Below the pieces are notes generated by a model. That model worked only from the letters and a program-made list of their open reading frames with translations. It searched no databases and was not told where the DNA came from. Of a DNA stretch of 64,000 nt, positions 9,698 to 18,616 are shown in pieces; position 1 is the first letter of the stretch, and every line of letters begins with the position of its first letter. Location of the stretch: contig LT598466.1 in assembly GCA_900074745.1 (NCBI GenBank), forward strand, positions 968,805-1,032,804, given 5' to 3'. The stretch comes from Lachancea mirantina (taxonomy: Eukaryota > Ascomycota > Saccharomycetes > Saccharomycetales > Saccharomycetaceae). The translations under genes were made by a program, and so were the position numbers.

Positions 9698-10149
9698 GTG
9701 ATATGATGGTTATGTGACACGCAATAGTTTATATACGTTGAATAATAGCAGCTGTATGGCGAAGCCATACAGCTGTTGAATAAATTAAGTTGAAGAAAAA
9801 TTGTGCTCGAGCTGTGCGTAGACATAGCGAAGCGTACATGCATGTTTTGCGAAATTTGAATGGTTTTAAAATCGTAATTTAACCTAAATGAAGATTTCCA
9901 ACTGTGGAAAGTAGCGGGTTTCTGCATGTTGATGGGTGCATGGGTGTTGGATGTGGATATACTATAGCTATAGCATTTTGCGGGTAATTTTTCGGCTAGT
10001 AGATTTTTATTTTTAGTGAACTGGCCAAAAACGTCGCATAGACCACGTGATCGGTTCCAGGTCAACAGCCCTGGTCCCGCTCAAGTCAAGATCATAAACC
10101 ATAAGAAAGCTATAAAACCATTTATCTAGCATTTGAAGGCGCAGATCCG
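9698..10149. other. Convergent intergenic region FBA1 / WHO
   Basis: Contains the FBA1 3' UTR with a hairpin (9749-9775), and AT-rich sequence up to the stop of the HO-like gene. I see no extra FBA1 fragment. Confidence 0.55.
9749..9775 (+). repeat. Perfect 12-bp inverted repeat after FBA1
   Basis: Arms 9749-9760 (CAGCTGTATGGC) and 9764-9775 are exact reverse complements around a GAA loop, 51 bases after the FBA1 stop. It can form a strong RNA hairpin in the FBA1 3' UTR. It could be an mRNA 3'-end element or a scar of the neighbouring element insertion; the sequence does not decide. Confidence 0.7.
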
Positions 10150-12633
10150 CTAGAATCCCTCAGTGGGTCCCTGGCAGAAGGGGCATGAATATGTAACCAC
10201 TCTAGCGCCCGATTGCAAAGTATACTCCTTCTTGGGTTTCGAGGTGACCTCGTCCCATTTGCTTTTTTTAATCACTCTTTGACAAGACAAACACCTTGTG
10301 TTATTCACGTTATAATTCTTGTAACAGGCCCCACATAAAGAAGCGTTTGAGGTCTTGTCCCAAGGAAGGGCATTCCATCTGAAAGACTGTCTGGCACCGC
10401 ATGTGCAGAGGCCATCAATACAGGAGTTTTTCTTCGAAGGCCTGCCACCGGTGGCCTCTCTTTCCGCTACTGATCCGCACTTGAGGCATTTCAATGGACC
10501 CCCAAACTCTCGGTTGGCCTCCATTTCGCGAACTTCCTTCATGTCCGGAATGTTGTGGCAACCCGTGCAAAAAGTCTTCGAGTTGTCATACCGACCTCTA
10601 CAGCGCGAACACCAGGGCTTACTTCTGTCCCATGGTGCCTTCCTCCAGTAAGTACTTTCCGTGGGTCCGCAGCAGTAACAGGTATCACGTCTTCGGGCGT
10701 CATTCGCGGAAAGCGCCGGCGGCGAAATTTTTCCGCCCGCATCTGAAACAATAGCAGAACCGCATCCTTCACAAGAATGAGCCACTACAAACTCTTTCCC
10801 AAATGGAAGTCGTTTTTTCTGCTCCCTTCTGTCCTTTGTATTTATGTCGGAAGGTTTAAAAACTCTATTGCACCTGTCGTTAGAACATCTGTGCTTCGAA
10901 TGTTCGTACGCCTTGTAACAGCACTGGCATAGACGCTTAGGAGACTTTGTGTTCCAGGACATCTTATACCACTGTAGTGTTTCAGTCGAGTTACAGGACG
11001 CGCATTTCCTCGTGTTGTTCGGAATCGTAAGCACTTGAGGTTTGGTTTCTCCTCCAAAAATCAAATGCGAGTCAGTCACCAAGCTTGCATTGGATTCAGA
11101 ATCCAATACTAGTTCTATGATTTCTCCCGAACCATGATCCGAGACTTGAAATGGCATTAGGGACAAATTCAAACGGTTGCTTCTCCTAATAGGAACCATA
11201 ACCTCATGCTGCGGCTCCGCTTCCAGATCATCCAGAAGTTCGTCGTCACTGTCAGCGGACTCCTCAGGTGACAGGACGTCAACTTCGGTGTCATCGGCAG
11301 TCACGCGCTTGCGAAGGTCTTCTTCGTCCTCGTCATCCTCGATTTCAAGTTCGTCGGAGTCTGGTCCCCTTTTTCTCGATTGATTAATTGACCGTGGATT
11401 TCTCTTCCTTTCGCAGGCACATCGCTTCAAAATTGACATCAAAGTAGCTCCATTTTGCCCGGGAAATAAATTGAAGGTCCAAATATCGTTTTCATGGATT
11501 CCTCTTCTACTATCTTGCATGGGGCTAAAAGTTGTGGTCACATTCAATCCCAATGACTGTCCAATGAACAAAATACCATCTCTAATGGGGACATAGACAG
11601 TGGAAATTTTTGCTCTGACAATATTGTCCGCTATCGACGTACATCCGTCAGAATCGATCAAGCCTGCCATAAAGGCCTCGCGCACAAGAAAGGTGTCTGT
11701 CCGCATAAAAATTGGGACATTTTTTGGAGCATCGATTCTTCCCTTAAGCAGAAAGTCTAAGGATTTTAAGGTTAGAGTAAAAGGATTGTGTCGATTCCAA
11801 TGGCGAATGCCGTTTTCGTCGTGGGTGTGTAAGTAACCGTTTGCTTTAAATCCGTCACGAGGCACAATTCTAAGCGACATCCCCCAAGTAGCTGCATTCT
11901 CTTCTAGCCGCTGATTAACATCGTGATCACCAGAATGAAGCGCAAACAAAGCACCACGTCTGTGACCATCGCCGATCCAAAATCCCAACATCCATGCCAT
12001 TGCCTCCACTTCACGCAACGAAATTTTTCTTTCAAAAATCTGCTCCAAATGCACTTGCAAATAGGGCTTCTCAAATGAAAATCCGAACCGCAACATTTTT
12101 GTCGCAGTTCGAACCACCGGTGTCAAATTCGTGAGATCATCCACCTGACATTGCCACTGGATCGGATCCAAACTGATCTTTTGCTTGTAACTTTCAATCA
12201 TAGCTGCAGTGAACTTCACATGTTGAAAAGTTTTCGACGCCGTCTTGATCCGCACCACAGTACGTCCATCATTAGTACGAATTTTGTCTAGCACCCGATG
12301 TTCCACAACACTGGTAGTTCTGTTTTTCTTATAGCAATGCTTCACCCGCTGCAAAGTCTGAACCAGAATTTGCTGGTGGGATGAACAAACAAATTCAAAA
12401 GTACCCCACGGCTCGCTGCGACTTTGGTCTCTCAAGTGCGCCGTGTGCTTCGTCAACTGCTTAATCTTCACCAAAGAACCGAATCCAGTGCGAATTTCCG
12501 TGACTTGGCTACCTTCTCCGTCCACATTCATCACTTCGTCTCCGACCTTGATGTCTTCGACTGCACGCGACTCCCCATTGCTCAGCACAATCTTGGTACC
12601 CTTGGGGAACCCTCCAATCGCGGTCAAACTCAT
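10150..12633 (-). CDS. HO/WHO-type homing endonuclease with three zinc-finger modules
   Basis: An 827-residue relative of HO and the VMA1 intein (VDE). Residues 8-60 and about 495-527 form a Hint (intein) fold; the FPKGTKI start aligns with FAKGTNV of VDE, but the first intein Cys is Gly-8, so protein splicing should be lost. The endonuclease core has both LAGLIDADG helices: MLGFWIGDG (215-223, Asp-222) and MAGLIDSDG (322-330, Asp-329), so cleavage looks possible. Residues 425-475 are very acidic. The C-terminal third carries three copies (about 540-630, 650-722, 738-822) of the Cys-rich module that HO has once. Position beside FBA1 is the hallmark of WHO elements, selfish HO relatives known to target FBA1 in Saccharomycetaceae. 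The frame is unbroken, so the element may be active. A true HO is less likely because of this location. Confidence 0.9.
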   Translation of the reverse strand: MSLTAIGGFPKGTKIVLSNGESRAVEDIKVGDEVMNVDGEGSQVTEIRTGFGSLVKIKQLTKHTAHLRDQSRSEPWGTFEFVCSSHQQILVQTLQRVKHCYKKNRTTSVVEHRVLDKIRTNDGRTVVRIKTASKTFQHVKFTAAMIESYKQKISLDPIQWQCQVDDLTNLTPVVRTATKMLRFGFSFEKPYLQVHLEQIFERKISLREVEAMAWMLGFWIGDGHRRGALFALHSGDHDVNQRLEENAATWGMSLRIVPRDGFKANGYLHTHDENGIRHWNRHNPFTLTLKSLDFLLKGRIDAPKNVPIFMRTDTFLVREAFMAGLIDSDGCTSIADNIVRAKISTVYVPIRDGILFIGQSLGLNVTTTFSPMQDSRRGIHENDIWTFNLFPGQNGATLMSILKRCACERKRNPRSINQSRKRGPDSDELEIEDDEDEEDLRKRVTADDTEVDVLSPEESADSDDELLDDLEAEPQHEVMVPIRRSNRLNLSLMPFQVSDHGSGEIIELVLDSESNASLVTDSHLIFGGETKPQVLTIPNNTRKCASCNSTETLQWYKMSWNTKSPKRLCQCCYKAYEHSKHRCSNDRCNRVFKPSDINTKDRREQKKRLPFGKEFVVAHSCEGCGSAIVSDAGGKISPPALSANDARRRDTCYCCGPTESTYWRKAPWDRSKPWCSRCRGRYDNSKTFCTGCHNIPDMKEVREMEANREFGGPLKCLKCGSVAEREATGGRPSKKNSCIDGLCTCGARQSFRWNALPWDKTSNASLCGACYKNYNVNNTRCLSCQRVIKKSKWDEVTSKPKKEYTLQSGARVVTYSCPFCQGPTEGF

Positions 12634-13641
12634 GGAATTGCTTGCCAGTGTGCAAGTTTTTACACCCCAACACGGTCAAATCACCCTTTCTTATACTTGT
12701 TCTTCCGGCTTTTTGAGGTTACCCACGCGTTTCATCTATATTTACAAGCTCCATAGTTCCGGGCTTGTTCGCCTCTTTTATGTGACCTGTTTCATTAGCC
12801 GCTTGCCCTCTCACATTTGTTAGACGGCGGTGTCACATTTTCGTAGATGATGATATGAGATCCACTTAGATCTGCCTGTACATTGTTTCCATGATGTACT
12901 GCTTCTGCTCCTATCCCATGTGAGAGATTGGTAACCGGCCTTACGCAATGTATAGCATCTTCACGTTCTTTCCGGGCTCGATACTTCATTCGGTACTGCG
13001 AGAGATACGATCTCGAGTCTCCGCCAACACTCGTACATGCGATTGGCAAGTTGTGCAAGGTCACTCGATATGAAATAGGATATAATGTTTATGTCATTAC
13101 TGTCGGGCCGTGTGGGCTTGCCTTGTAAAATCGCATATCGCCCGTTCTTGTCATGTAGAACACTTCTCTTTTGGCTGTTTTTCCAAGATGTACTTTTTTG
13201 AAAATTGGGAGAAAAACAAACCCAAGAATGAATAAGACTATCATCACGTCTTCATCGTTGATTAGAAAGTTTTCATACAAGAGCAATGTCAGTCCACGAT
13301 AATTTACTTTTGCCCTGAAACAGTGAGAAACTTTTATCCGAGAAAAGTCTGCGCTATAAAAGGCCTTTCAAAGGTGACACCGATGTTCTCCCCACACCAA
13401 GGTCAATTGCTCAGGAAAAGGTCACAGCCGACTTCTCGGGTTTCATGGGCGTCGCTGTGCGTGCTTGTTGCACGTCATTGCACTAGCATGTCGACCACGG
13501 CGCCGCTCGCACCAGGAGCACGTGGAAAGCGCGCTTCTCTGCGAACAGCACGCTACACCACGTGACCGTTGGACCCCGCGTTGGCCGCGGTGTCGGTGGG
13601 TTCCCCGGATGACAAACGCGCCGGCAACACTTGACGAGGGT

Positions 13642-13649
13642 TCCGCGGA
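13642..13649 (+). promoter_or_regulatory. PDRE-like site (TCCGCGGA), FLR1 promoter
   Basis: Exact match to the palindromic Pdr1/Pdr3 drug-response element, 416 bases before the FLR1 start. Confidence 0.6.
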
Positions 13650-13799
13650 AGCAGGGCTCTCCGCCTTGCGTGAGCCTCAACGCTGGGACAGGCCGTTCAC
13701 TGGCTTACGAAGGAAGTCTCAAATGACAAATGGCCAAACCCTGCGTCCCAGACAAAGGCGCACAGTCGCCCGGGTCACGTGGGGAGAACTACTTTTCGT

Positions 13800-13807
13800 T
13801 CCGCGGA
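13800..13807 (+). promoter_or_regulatory. PDRE-like site (TCCGCGGA), FLR1 promoter
   Basis: Second exact Pdr1/Pdr3 element, 158 bases after the first. Confidence 0.6.
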
Positions 13808-13866
13808 GGGTGCTGCGGGACCCGCTGACTTCGAGGGCATCGAGATTTGTAAAAGCGCATCTAGGA

Positions 13867-13873
13867 TGAGTCA
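13867..13873 (+). promoter_or_regulatory. AP-1/Gcn4-like site (TGAGTCA)
   Basis: TGAGTCA fits the bZIP consensus bound by Gcn4 and, less strongly, Yap1. It lies within the PDRE cluster. Confidence 0.45.
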
Positions 13874-13906
13874 CCGGAGCGTTCAGGGACTGCCGTGGCA
13901 AAGGGT

Positions 13907-13914
13907 TCCGCGGC
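13907..13914 (+). promoter_or_regulatory. Degenerate PDRE (TCCGCGGC)
   Basis: One mismatch from the Pdr1/Pdr3 element. Confidence 0.4.
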
Positions 13915-13949
13915 AAGCAGAAGTCCCTGGGGTAGTGCACGTTACCCTA

Positions 13950-13956
13950 TTACTAA
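13950..13956 (+). promoter_or_regulatory. Yap1 response element (TTACTAA)
   Basis: TTACTAA is the preferred Yap1 site. FLR1 of S. cerevisiae is a known Yap1 target, so placement 110 bases before the start fits. Confidence 0.55.
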
Positions 13957-14065
13957 ATGACAATGTCGTACAGCCGCGCTGGAGCTGGGAAGAGTACTTG
14001 AACAGCGCATTGCCGAGCGATGGCAGAGGTCTCCCTTGCAATCTGCAACATCAATCAAGTCGGCA

Positions 14066-15775
14066 ATGTACGTGGAAAAATTCAGAAACTCGTTTGCGGT
14101 CGACTTGCTCGAGCTGGCAGCGCTCGTCAAACTACCACACAATTTTCAAGAACAGCAAGCAAGCGCTAAGACCGATGACGTCGATGGGCTCGTAGCGCAG
14201 GCCAAACCGCATGGAGAGACAAATCTTGAACTGCCCGGCGATGTCGTACAAGACGTAGACGCAGACACTGCTTCTGCAACGGGGTCCGGGTCCGCGTCGG
14301 CGTCGGTAGACCTCGAAAAAAATGACGCCGAAAAGGCGTCGAACCAAACGTCGGACCGCGACGTGGATCCGTTTCTCGTTGGGTGGAACGGCGCTGACGA
14401 TCCGGAAAACCCAATGAACTGGAGCAAGGGCAAGAAGGGCCTGGTTGTTCTCCAGATCATGCTGCTCACGTGCGTGACGTACATGGGCGCATCCATCTAC
14501 ACGCCGGGCCAAGAGCAGATCCAGCACGATTTCCACGTGGGCCACGTCGTTGGCACCCTCAACCTGTCCATGTACGTGCTAGGTTACGGGCTGGGTCCCA
14601 TGATCTTCTCGCCCTTGTCCGAGGTGGCGGCCATAGGCCGCCAGCGCATCTACATCGTTACGCTGCTCGCATTCATGATCTTCCAAGTCGGTGCGGCCAC
14701 GGTCAACAACATCGGCGGGCTCGTCGTGATCCGATTCATCAGTGGTATTCTATGCTCACCCTCACTTGCCACCGGCGCGGCAAGCCTCGGTGACTTTATT
14801 CCCAAACGGAAGGTGCCCGTTTTTGTCGGGTTATGGGCCGTTGGCGCAGTCGCGGCGCCAGTGCTCGCACCCTTACTCGGTGCAACCATGGTTGTCGCCA
14901 AGGGCTGGAGATTCATCTTCTGGCTTCTGATGTGGCTCTGCGCTGTCACCTCTATCATCTTGATCTTCTTCTTCCCTGAGACCCAACAAGAAAATATTTT
15001 ACACCGTCGCGCTTGCAGGCTGAGAAAAGCGACTGGGGACGCGCGTTACTACACCAAACAAGAACGCGCTGATAGTCTTGTCACCTTCAAGGACCTTCTC
15101 TTGGACGCCCTCTATCGTCCTTTCAAAATTATGGCTTCGGAACCGGCCGTTCTCGCGTTCGACATCTACATTGCGCTTTGCTACGGTACTTTCTACTTGT
15201 TCTTCGAAGCTTTCCCACTCGTGTTCGTCGGCATTTACCATTTCACACTTGTCGAAATGGGACTTGCCTATATGGGGTTCTGCGTCGGCTGCGCACTTTC
15301 GTACATCGCACTGTTGATTTTCCTGGCGAAGGTCACCACACCTAGGCAGAAGAACAACACTTTCACCCCAGAGGCATTCCTTCTCTTGGCGATGTATTTG
15401 TGCTGGGCGTTGCCATTGTCGTTGTTCCTTTTTGGGTGGGCTGCTGGCGTGCACTGGATTTTGCCCATCATTGCCGAAGTTTTTTTCGTGTTGAATGTCT
15501 TCAATCTTTTCCAATCTTCGTTCGCGTATTTGGCAGATAGTTATCCTCGTTATTTGGCCTCCGTTTTTGCAGGTAATGGTTTCGCGCGTGCCGGGTTTGC
15601 ATGTGCGTTCCCACTTTTCGGTCAAGCCATGTACAAGAATCTGGGGAGTGAAAAATACCCAGTCGGCTGGGGTTCTTCCTTGGTAGGGTTTTTCTGTATC
15701 GCACTTGCGGCAATCCCCTTCGTCTTGTATAGAGTGGGACCAAAACTCCGCGGTAGATCTCAATACGCTAACTAA
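14066..15775 (+). CDS. FLR1: Drug:H+ antiporter, DHA1 family, Flr1
   Basis: A 569-residue plasma-membrane exporter of fluconazole, benomyl and other compounds. It follows S. cerevisiae Flr1 closely: the PENPMNW block ahead of the first span, YTPGQEQI with the FHVGHVV loop, GYGLGPMIFSPLSE, the GILCSPSLATG motif, and a cytosolic loop between spans 6 and 7 (about 315-365) starting at FFPETQ. Twelve spans can be counted. An ATG lies 10 codons upstream at 14036, but the Met at 14066, followed by the conserved VVDLLE/AVDLLE block, matches the S. cerevisiae start. The promoter has two exact PDREs and one Yap1 element, in line with control by Pdr1/Pdr3 and Yap1 known for FLR1. Confidence 0.94.
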   Translation: MYVEKFRNSFAVDLLELAALVKLPHNFQEQQASAKTDDVDGLVAQAKPHGETNLELPGDVVQDVDADTASATGSGSASASVDLEKNDAEKASNQTSDRDVDPFLVGWNGADDPENPMNWSKGKKGLVVLQIMLLTCVTYMGASIYTPGQEQIQHDFHVGHVVGTLNLSMYVLGYGLGPMIFSPLSEVAAIGRQRIYIVTLLAFMIFQVGAATVNNIGGLVVIRFISGILCSPSLATGAASLGDFIPKRKVPVFVGLWAVGAVAAPVLAPLLGATMVVAKGWRFIFWLLMWLCAVTSIILIFFFPETQQENILHRRACRLRKATGDARYYTKQERADSLVTFKDLLLDALYRPFKIMASEPAVLAFDIYIALCYGTFYLFFEAFPLVFVGIYHFTLVEMGLAYMGFCVGCALSYIALLIFLAKVTTPRQKNNTFTPEAFLLLAMYLCWALPLSLFLFGWAAGVHWILPIIAEVFFVLNVFNLFQSSFAYLADSYPRYLASVFAGNGFARAGFACAFPLFGQAMYKNLGSEKYPVGWGSSLVGFFCIALAAIPFVLYRVGPKLRGRSQYAN

Positions 15776-15944
15776 TGCATGTATATATTGATACACTATG
15801 AATGTCGAAATGATTATGTGACGATACACTTAGAACCACTTGGCGCCTTGGTCTATAAGCGCGGCGATGCGATTACTCCCTCCCACTTCGAGATTTCACG
15901 CTAAAGTCCGAACCTTAGCATGATTTGTTTTTGAACATATCCAG

Positions 15945-15952
15945 ATCACGTG
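15945..15952 (+). promoter_or_regulatory. Cbf1-like site (ATCACGTG)
   Basis: Fits the RTCACRTG consensus of Cbf1, a regulator of sulfur amino-acid genes, 400 bases before the ATG at 16352. Pho4 could also bind the CACGTG core. Confidence 0.45.
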
Positions 15953-16072
15953 CCCACATTTTTGACAGCGCGAAAAGTCCGCGAATTGAGCGTTTCGGAC
16001 ATATATCTTGAAGCCAAACCTAGCTACTATGTAGGACCTGGATACTTATGCGGCCTCGTCGTGGGTGTATAC

Positions 16073-16081
16073 AAACTGTGA
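16073..16081 (+). promoter_or_regulatory. Met31/Met32-like site (AAACTGTGA)
   Basis: One base from AAACTGTGG. A second core, GCCACAG (reverse CTGTGGC), is at 16313-16319. Together with the Cbf1-like site this suggests sulfur-starvation control. Confidence 0.4.
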
Positions 16082-16351
16082 GATAGGGACCCGTTTTGAC
16101 TCACTATCGATTGACAATCTGCGATCACCAATCTTTTTTACTAAACGAGCTTGTAAACGAAGCATCAGGCGATAGTGACCCTTGGTTCTGCAACAGCTGA
16201 GTCACCATCTCTCTATCAGAATGCCGCCACTGTACGTTACGCCACACTTATAATCTCAAGGAGATCATTCTGGTCCATGAATCGTATTTATTGCGTGTAT
16301 CAACGACAGGGTGCCACAGAACAATTAAAGTGACAATAGCGAAAAATACAA

Positions 16352-17986
16352 ATGACGGAAGTTGAGTTTGGACAACCACTACCCAGCAACTTGGATTACG
16401 CCGTTTCCTTCGGCATCCCCACGTGGGAATCCGCCGTGAAATACGTTGAGAAAGATCCCTATTTTGTTAGTAAAATGAAGACTGGGTACCCTAGATATTT
16501 TCCTCAGCCCGCGATACAAACGCTCTGTGGTCATTTCATCAAAAAATATGGCCGCAATTCGGTGAATTGCCGTCCTTTTCCTTCTTTAAAGTGTGCTAGA
16601 GATTGCTTAGATCATGTGAAGGCGAAAAATGGTTCCAAGAGTAAAGCTTACCTTGCGTCGGAAACTTTTCACCTGCGTGATTCTTCGCAGAATGATTCCT
16701 CACAATTGACTTTTACTATAGCGGTTGTATTTGCTCCTGATGATGAGATCGAAGTCGTCAAAGAGTACTGGAAACTGACGGGCGAATGCGTATCAAGTCG
16801 GCTAGCAGCTTTTATTAATCAGTGTTTGGAAGATGTTGGGTCAGAATCAAGCCCATATCATTTGAAGAGGCCAGAAATAGCCCTCTTGAAAGAAAGAGGG
16901 GAAGATGCAAAACTCCAAGTGAAAAAAAGAATAGCAGATAACCACACCAAACAATTGTCAGGCAAGAAGATTGCAATCGATCCATTGAAAGATGTTTTCC
17001 TGGTTTCAAGCGGCATGTCCTCGATATTCAATACCCGCAAACTACTCACATCATGGGAATCGAACAAAACTTCCGAGACGTCATGTTATACAGCTGGAGT
17101 GTTCGGATTTCCTTTCAAAGATACAAAAGTTATAATGGAGAAGTTTGGGGAATGTCTGTTCTTTGGATTTGGTGATTCCAGAGATGTGAAGCAGTTGAAG
17201 AATTACTTAGAAAAGGGAGACAATCGTATCTTGGCCATTTATTTGGAAACGCCTTCTAATCCAATGCTGAATGTACCTGATTTGCAAAATTTGAGAAAAT
17301 TGGCTGATGACAACGAATTCTTCATTATCATAGACGACACCATTGGAGGTTTGAACATAAATGTGCTACCTTACGCTGATATTGTATGCACCTCCCTGAC
17401 CAAACTCTTTAGCGGCTCCAGCAATGTCATGGGTGGTTCAATTTTACTCAACCCGCAATCTAAAATATACCCATTTGCTCGCACTTATTTTGAAAGTACC
17501 GAATTCGAAGAATTACTCTGGCTTCAAGATGCTATTGTGCTTGAGGAAAACTCTAGAGATTATGAAGAGAGGACAACGAAAACGAATCAAAACACAAAGA
17601 AACTCTTGGACGAGGTACTCTTACCTCTTGAGGGTGAAATTTTCAAAAAAGTGTATTATCCATCGGTGAGCTCTAAAGAGACTTTGCAAAATTACGACGC
17701 AATTCGCTATCCAGAAGCTGGTTACGGAAGTTTATTTTCTCTGTCCTTTTACAATGAGAAAGATGCAAAAACGTTCTATGATAATTTGAAAGTCTTCAAA
17801 GGTCCATCAAACGGAACAAACTTCACTTTGGCTTGCCCGTATGTTCACCTGGCCCATCACTTCGAGCTCGATGCGGTGTCCAAATATGGGGCTGACGCCG
17901 GTTTTGTGAGAGTAAGTGTGGGACTCGAAGACATTAAGTGGTTGGCAAGAGTCTTCGAAGACGCGATTGCAGCTGTGAAACGGTGA
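16352..17986 (+). CDS. Cystathionine gamma-synthase-like PLP enzyme (STR2/YLL058W family)
   Basis: A 544-residue member of the fungal Str2 group, which has an N-terminal extension (residues 1-190) before the Cys/Met-metabolism PLP domain. The opening Asp-Tyr-Ala-Val-Ser-Phe-Gly-Ile-Pro-Thr-Trp and Thr-Gly-Tyr-Pro-Arg-Tyr-Phe blocks are typical. The PLP lysine is most likely Lys-351 in TSLTKLFSGSSN, and the cofactor-site Asp lies in IIIDDT. The family makes cystathionine from O-succinyl- or O-acetyl-homoserine and cysteine. I think it is nearer to YLL058W (575 residues, subtelomeric in S. cerevisiae) than to STR2 (639) because of its length and N terminus, but alignment would be needed to decide. 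The promoter carries Cbf1- and Met31/32-like motifs. Confidence 0.85.
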   Translation: MTEVEFGQPLPSNLDYAVSFGIPTWESAVKYVEKDPYFVSKMKTGYPRYFPQPAIQTLCGHFIKKYGRNSVNCRPFPSLKCARDCLDHVKAKNGSKSKAYLASETFHLRDSSQNDSSQLTFTIAVVFAPDDEIEVVKEYWKLTGECVSSRLAAFINQCLEDVGSESSPYHLKRPEIALLKERGEDAKLQVKKRIADNHTKQLSGKKIAIDPLKDVFLVSSGMSSIFNTRKLLTSWESNKTSETSCYTAGVFGFPFKDTKVIMEKFGECLFFGFGDSRDVKQLKNYLEKGDNRILAIYLETPSNPMLNVPDLQNLRKLADDNEFFIIIDDTIGGLNINVLPYADIVCTSLTKLFSGSSNVMGGSILLNPQSKIYPFARTYFESTEFEELLWLQDAIVLEENSRDYEERTTKTNQNTKKLLDEVLLPLEGEIFKKVYYPSVSSKETLQNYDAIRYPEAGYGSLFSLSFYNEKDAKTFYDNLKVFKGPSNGTNFTLACPYVHLAHHFELDAVSKYGADAGFVRVSVGLEDIKWLARVFEDAIAAVKR

Positions 17987-18616
17987 AGATTCAAACCTCG
18001 AAGACTTGATTATTCGACGATGAGTCGCGCGTAATCGAATGAATTGCGCCCTTTAACAGAAAATCTCCTAGTGATAGCAATGTACGTTTGGTTCTATTTT
18101 GTTGGTTTCTAGGACGATCGTAATGATTAATAGGGATGATCAGGGGCATCATTATTCAATTGTCAGAGGTGAAATTCTTGGAAGAAGGCTTTAATTTGAT
18201 CTCTGAGGGTTGATTGACGAAGCAGAGATTTTGAGAGCATAAGGGGCGGCTGTTGAAAGTCAAGTGTCTCAGAAAATTAACAAGAGTTGTTTTATTCCGG
18301 TGCCATAAGTTCGAGTCACTGTCGATCAATTTGAGCGTACTTCTGGAAGGTATGCGTGTGCCAGAAAAGTACATTTAACACATACGTAGACAGCAAACAA
18401 TACACTTTCAAAGAGTTCAGTGATTAATCGGTTAAATAGCAGGTGATAATTCATTCACCACGCCATATGCATAGAATAAATGACGAGAAGCAAATCGGCC
18501 GGAAAGGCCAAGATTTTTGATCTAGAAATCCAATTAAAAAAACATTTTAATCTAGTAACTACAGCTACCCGTGTATCTAAATATGTGATAGGCCATTTCC
18601 TGTGATTTCAAACAGA
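17987..18616. other. Convergent intergenic region
   Basis: AT-rich 3' regions of the two convergent genes. No RNA gene or repeat recognised. Confidence 0.55.

Larger units (their letters stand above)
12634..14065. other. Divergent promoter region WHO / FLR1
   Basis: The left half is AT-rich. The right half (13,440-14,065) is GC-rich and carries a cluster of drug- and stress-response motifs listed separately. The longer open frames here have no recognisable product. I see no FBA1-like fragment. Confidence 0.6.
15776..16351. other. Intergenic region, promoter of the trans-sulfuration-like gene
   Basis: Contains a Cbf1-like and Met31/32-like motifs listed separately; otherwise nothing recognised. 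Confidence 0.6.

Noticed and set aside
10150-12633. True mating-type HO gene
   Set aside because: The FBA1-adjacent position, triple zinc module and larger size fit a WHO element better, though the families are close.
12634-14065. A leftover FBA1 3' fragment expected beyond a WHO gene
   Set aside because: I looked for aldolase-like peptides in the open frames here and saw none. The fragment may have been lost or lie in another arrangement.
14999-15829. A 276-codon - strand frame opposite FLR1
   Set aside because: It overlaps the well-conserved FLR1 coding region and encodes no known family.
18300-18320. GTTCGAGTC resembling a tRNA B box
   Set aside because: No matching A box or cloverleaf around it. 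I found no convincing tRNA gene in the window.
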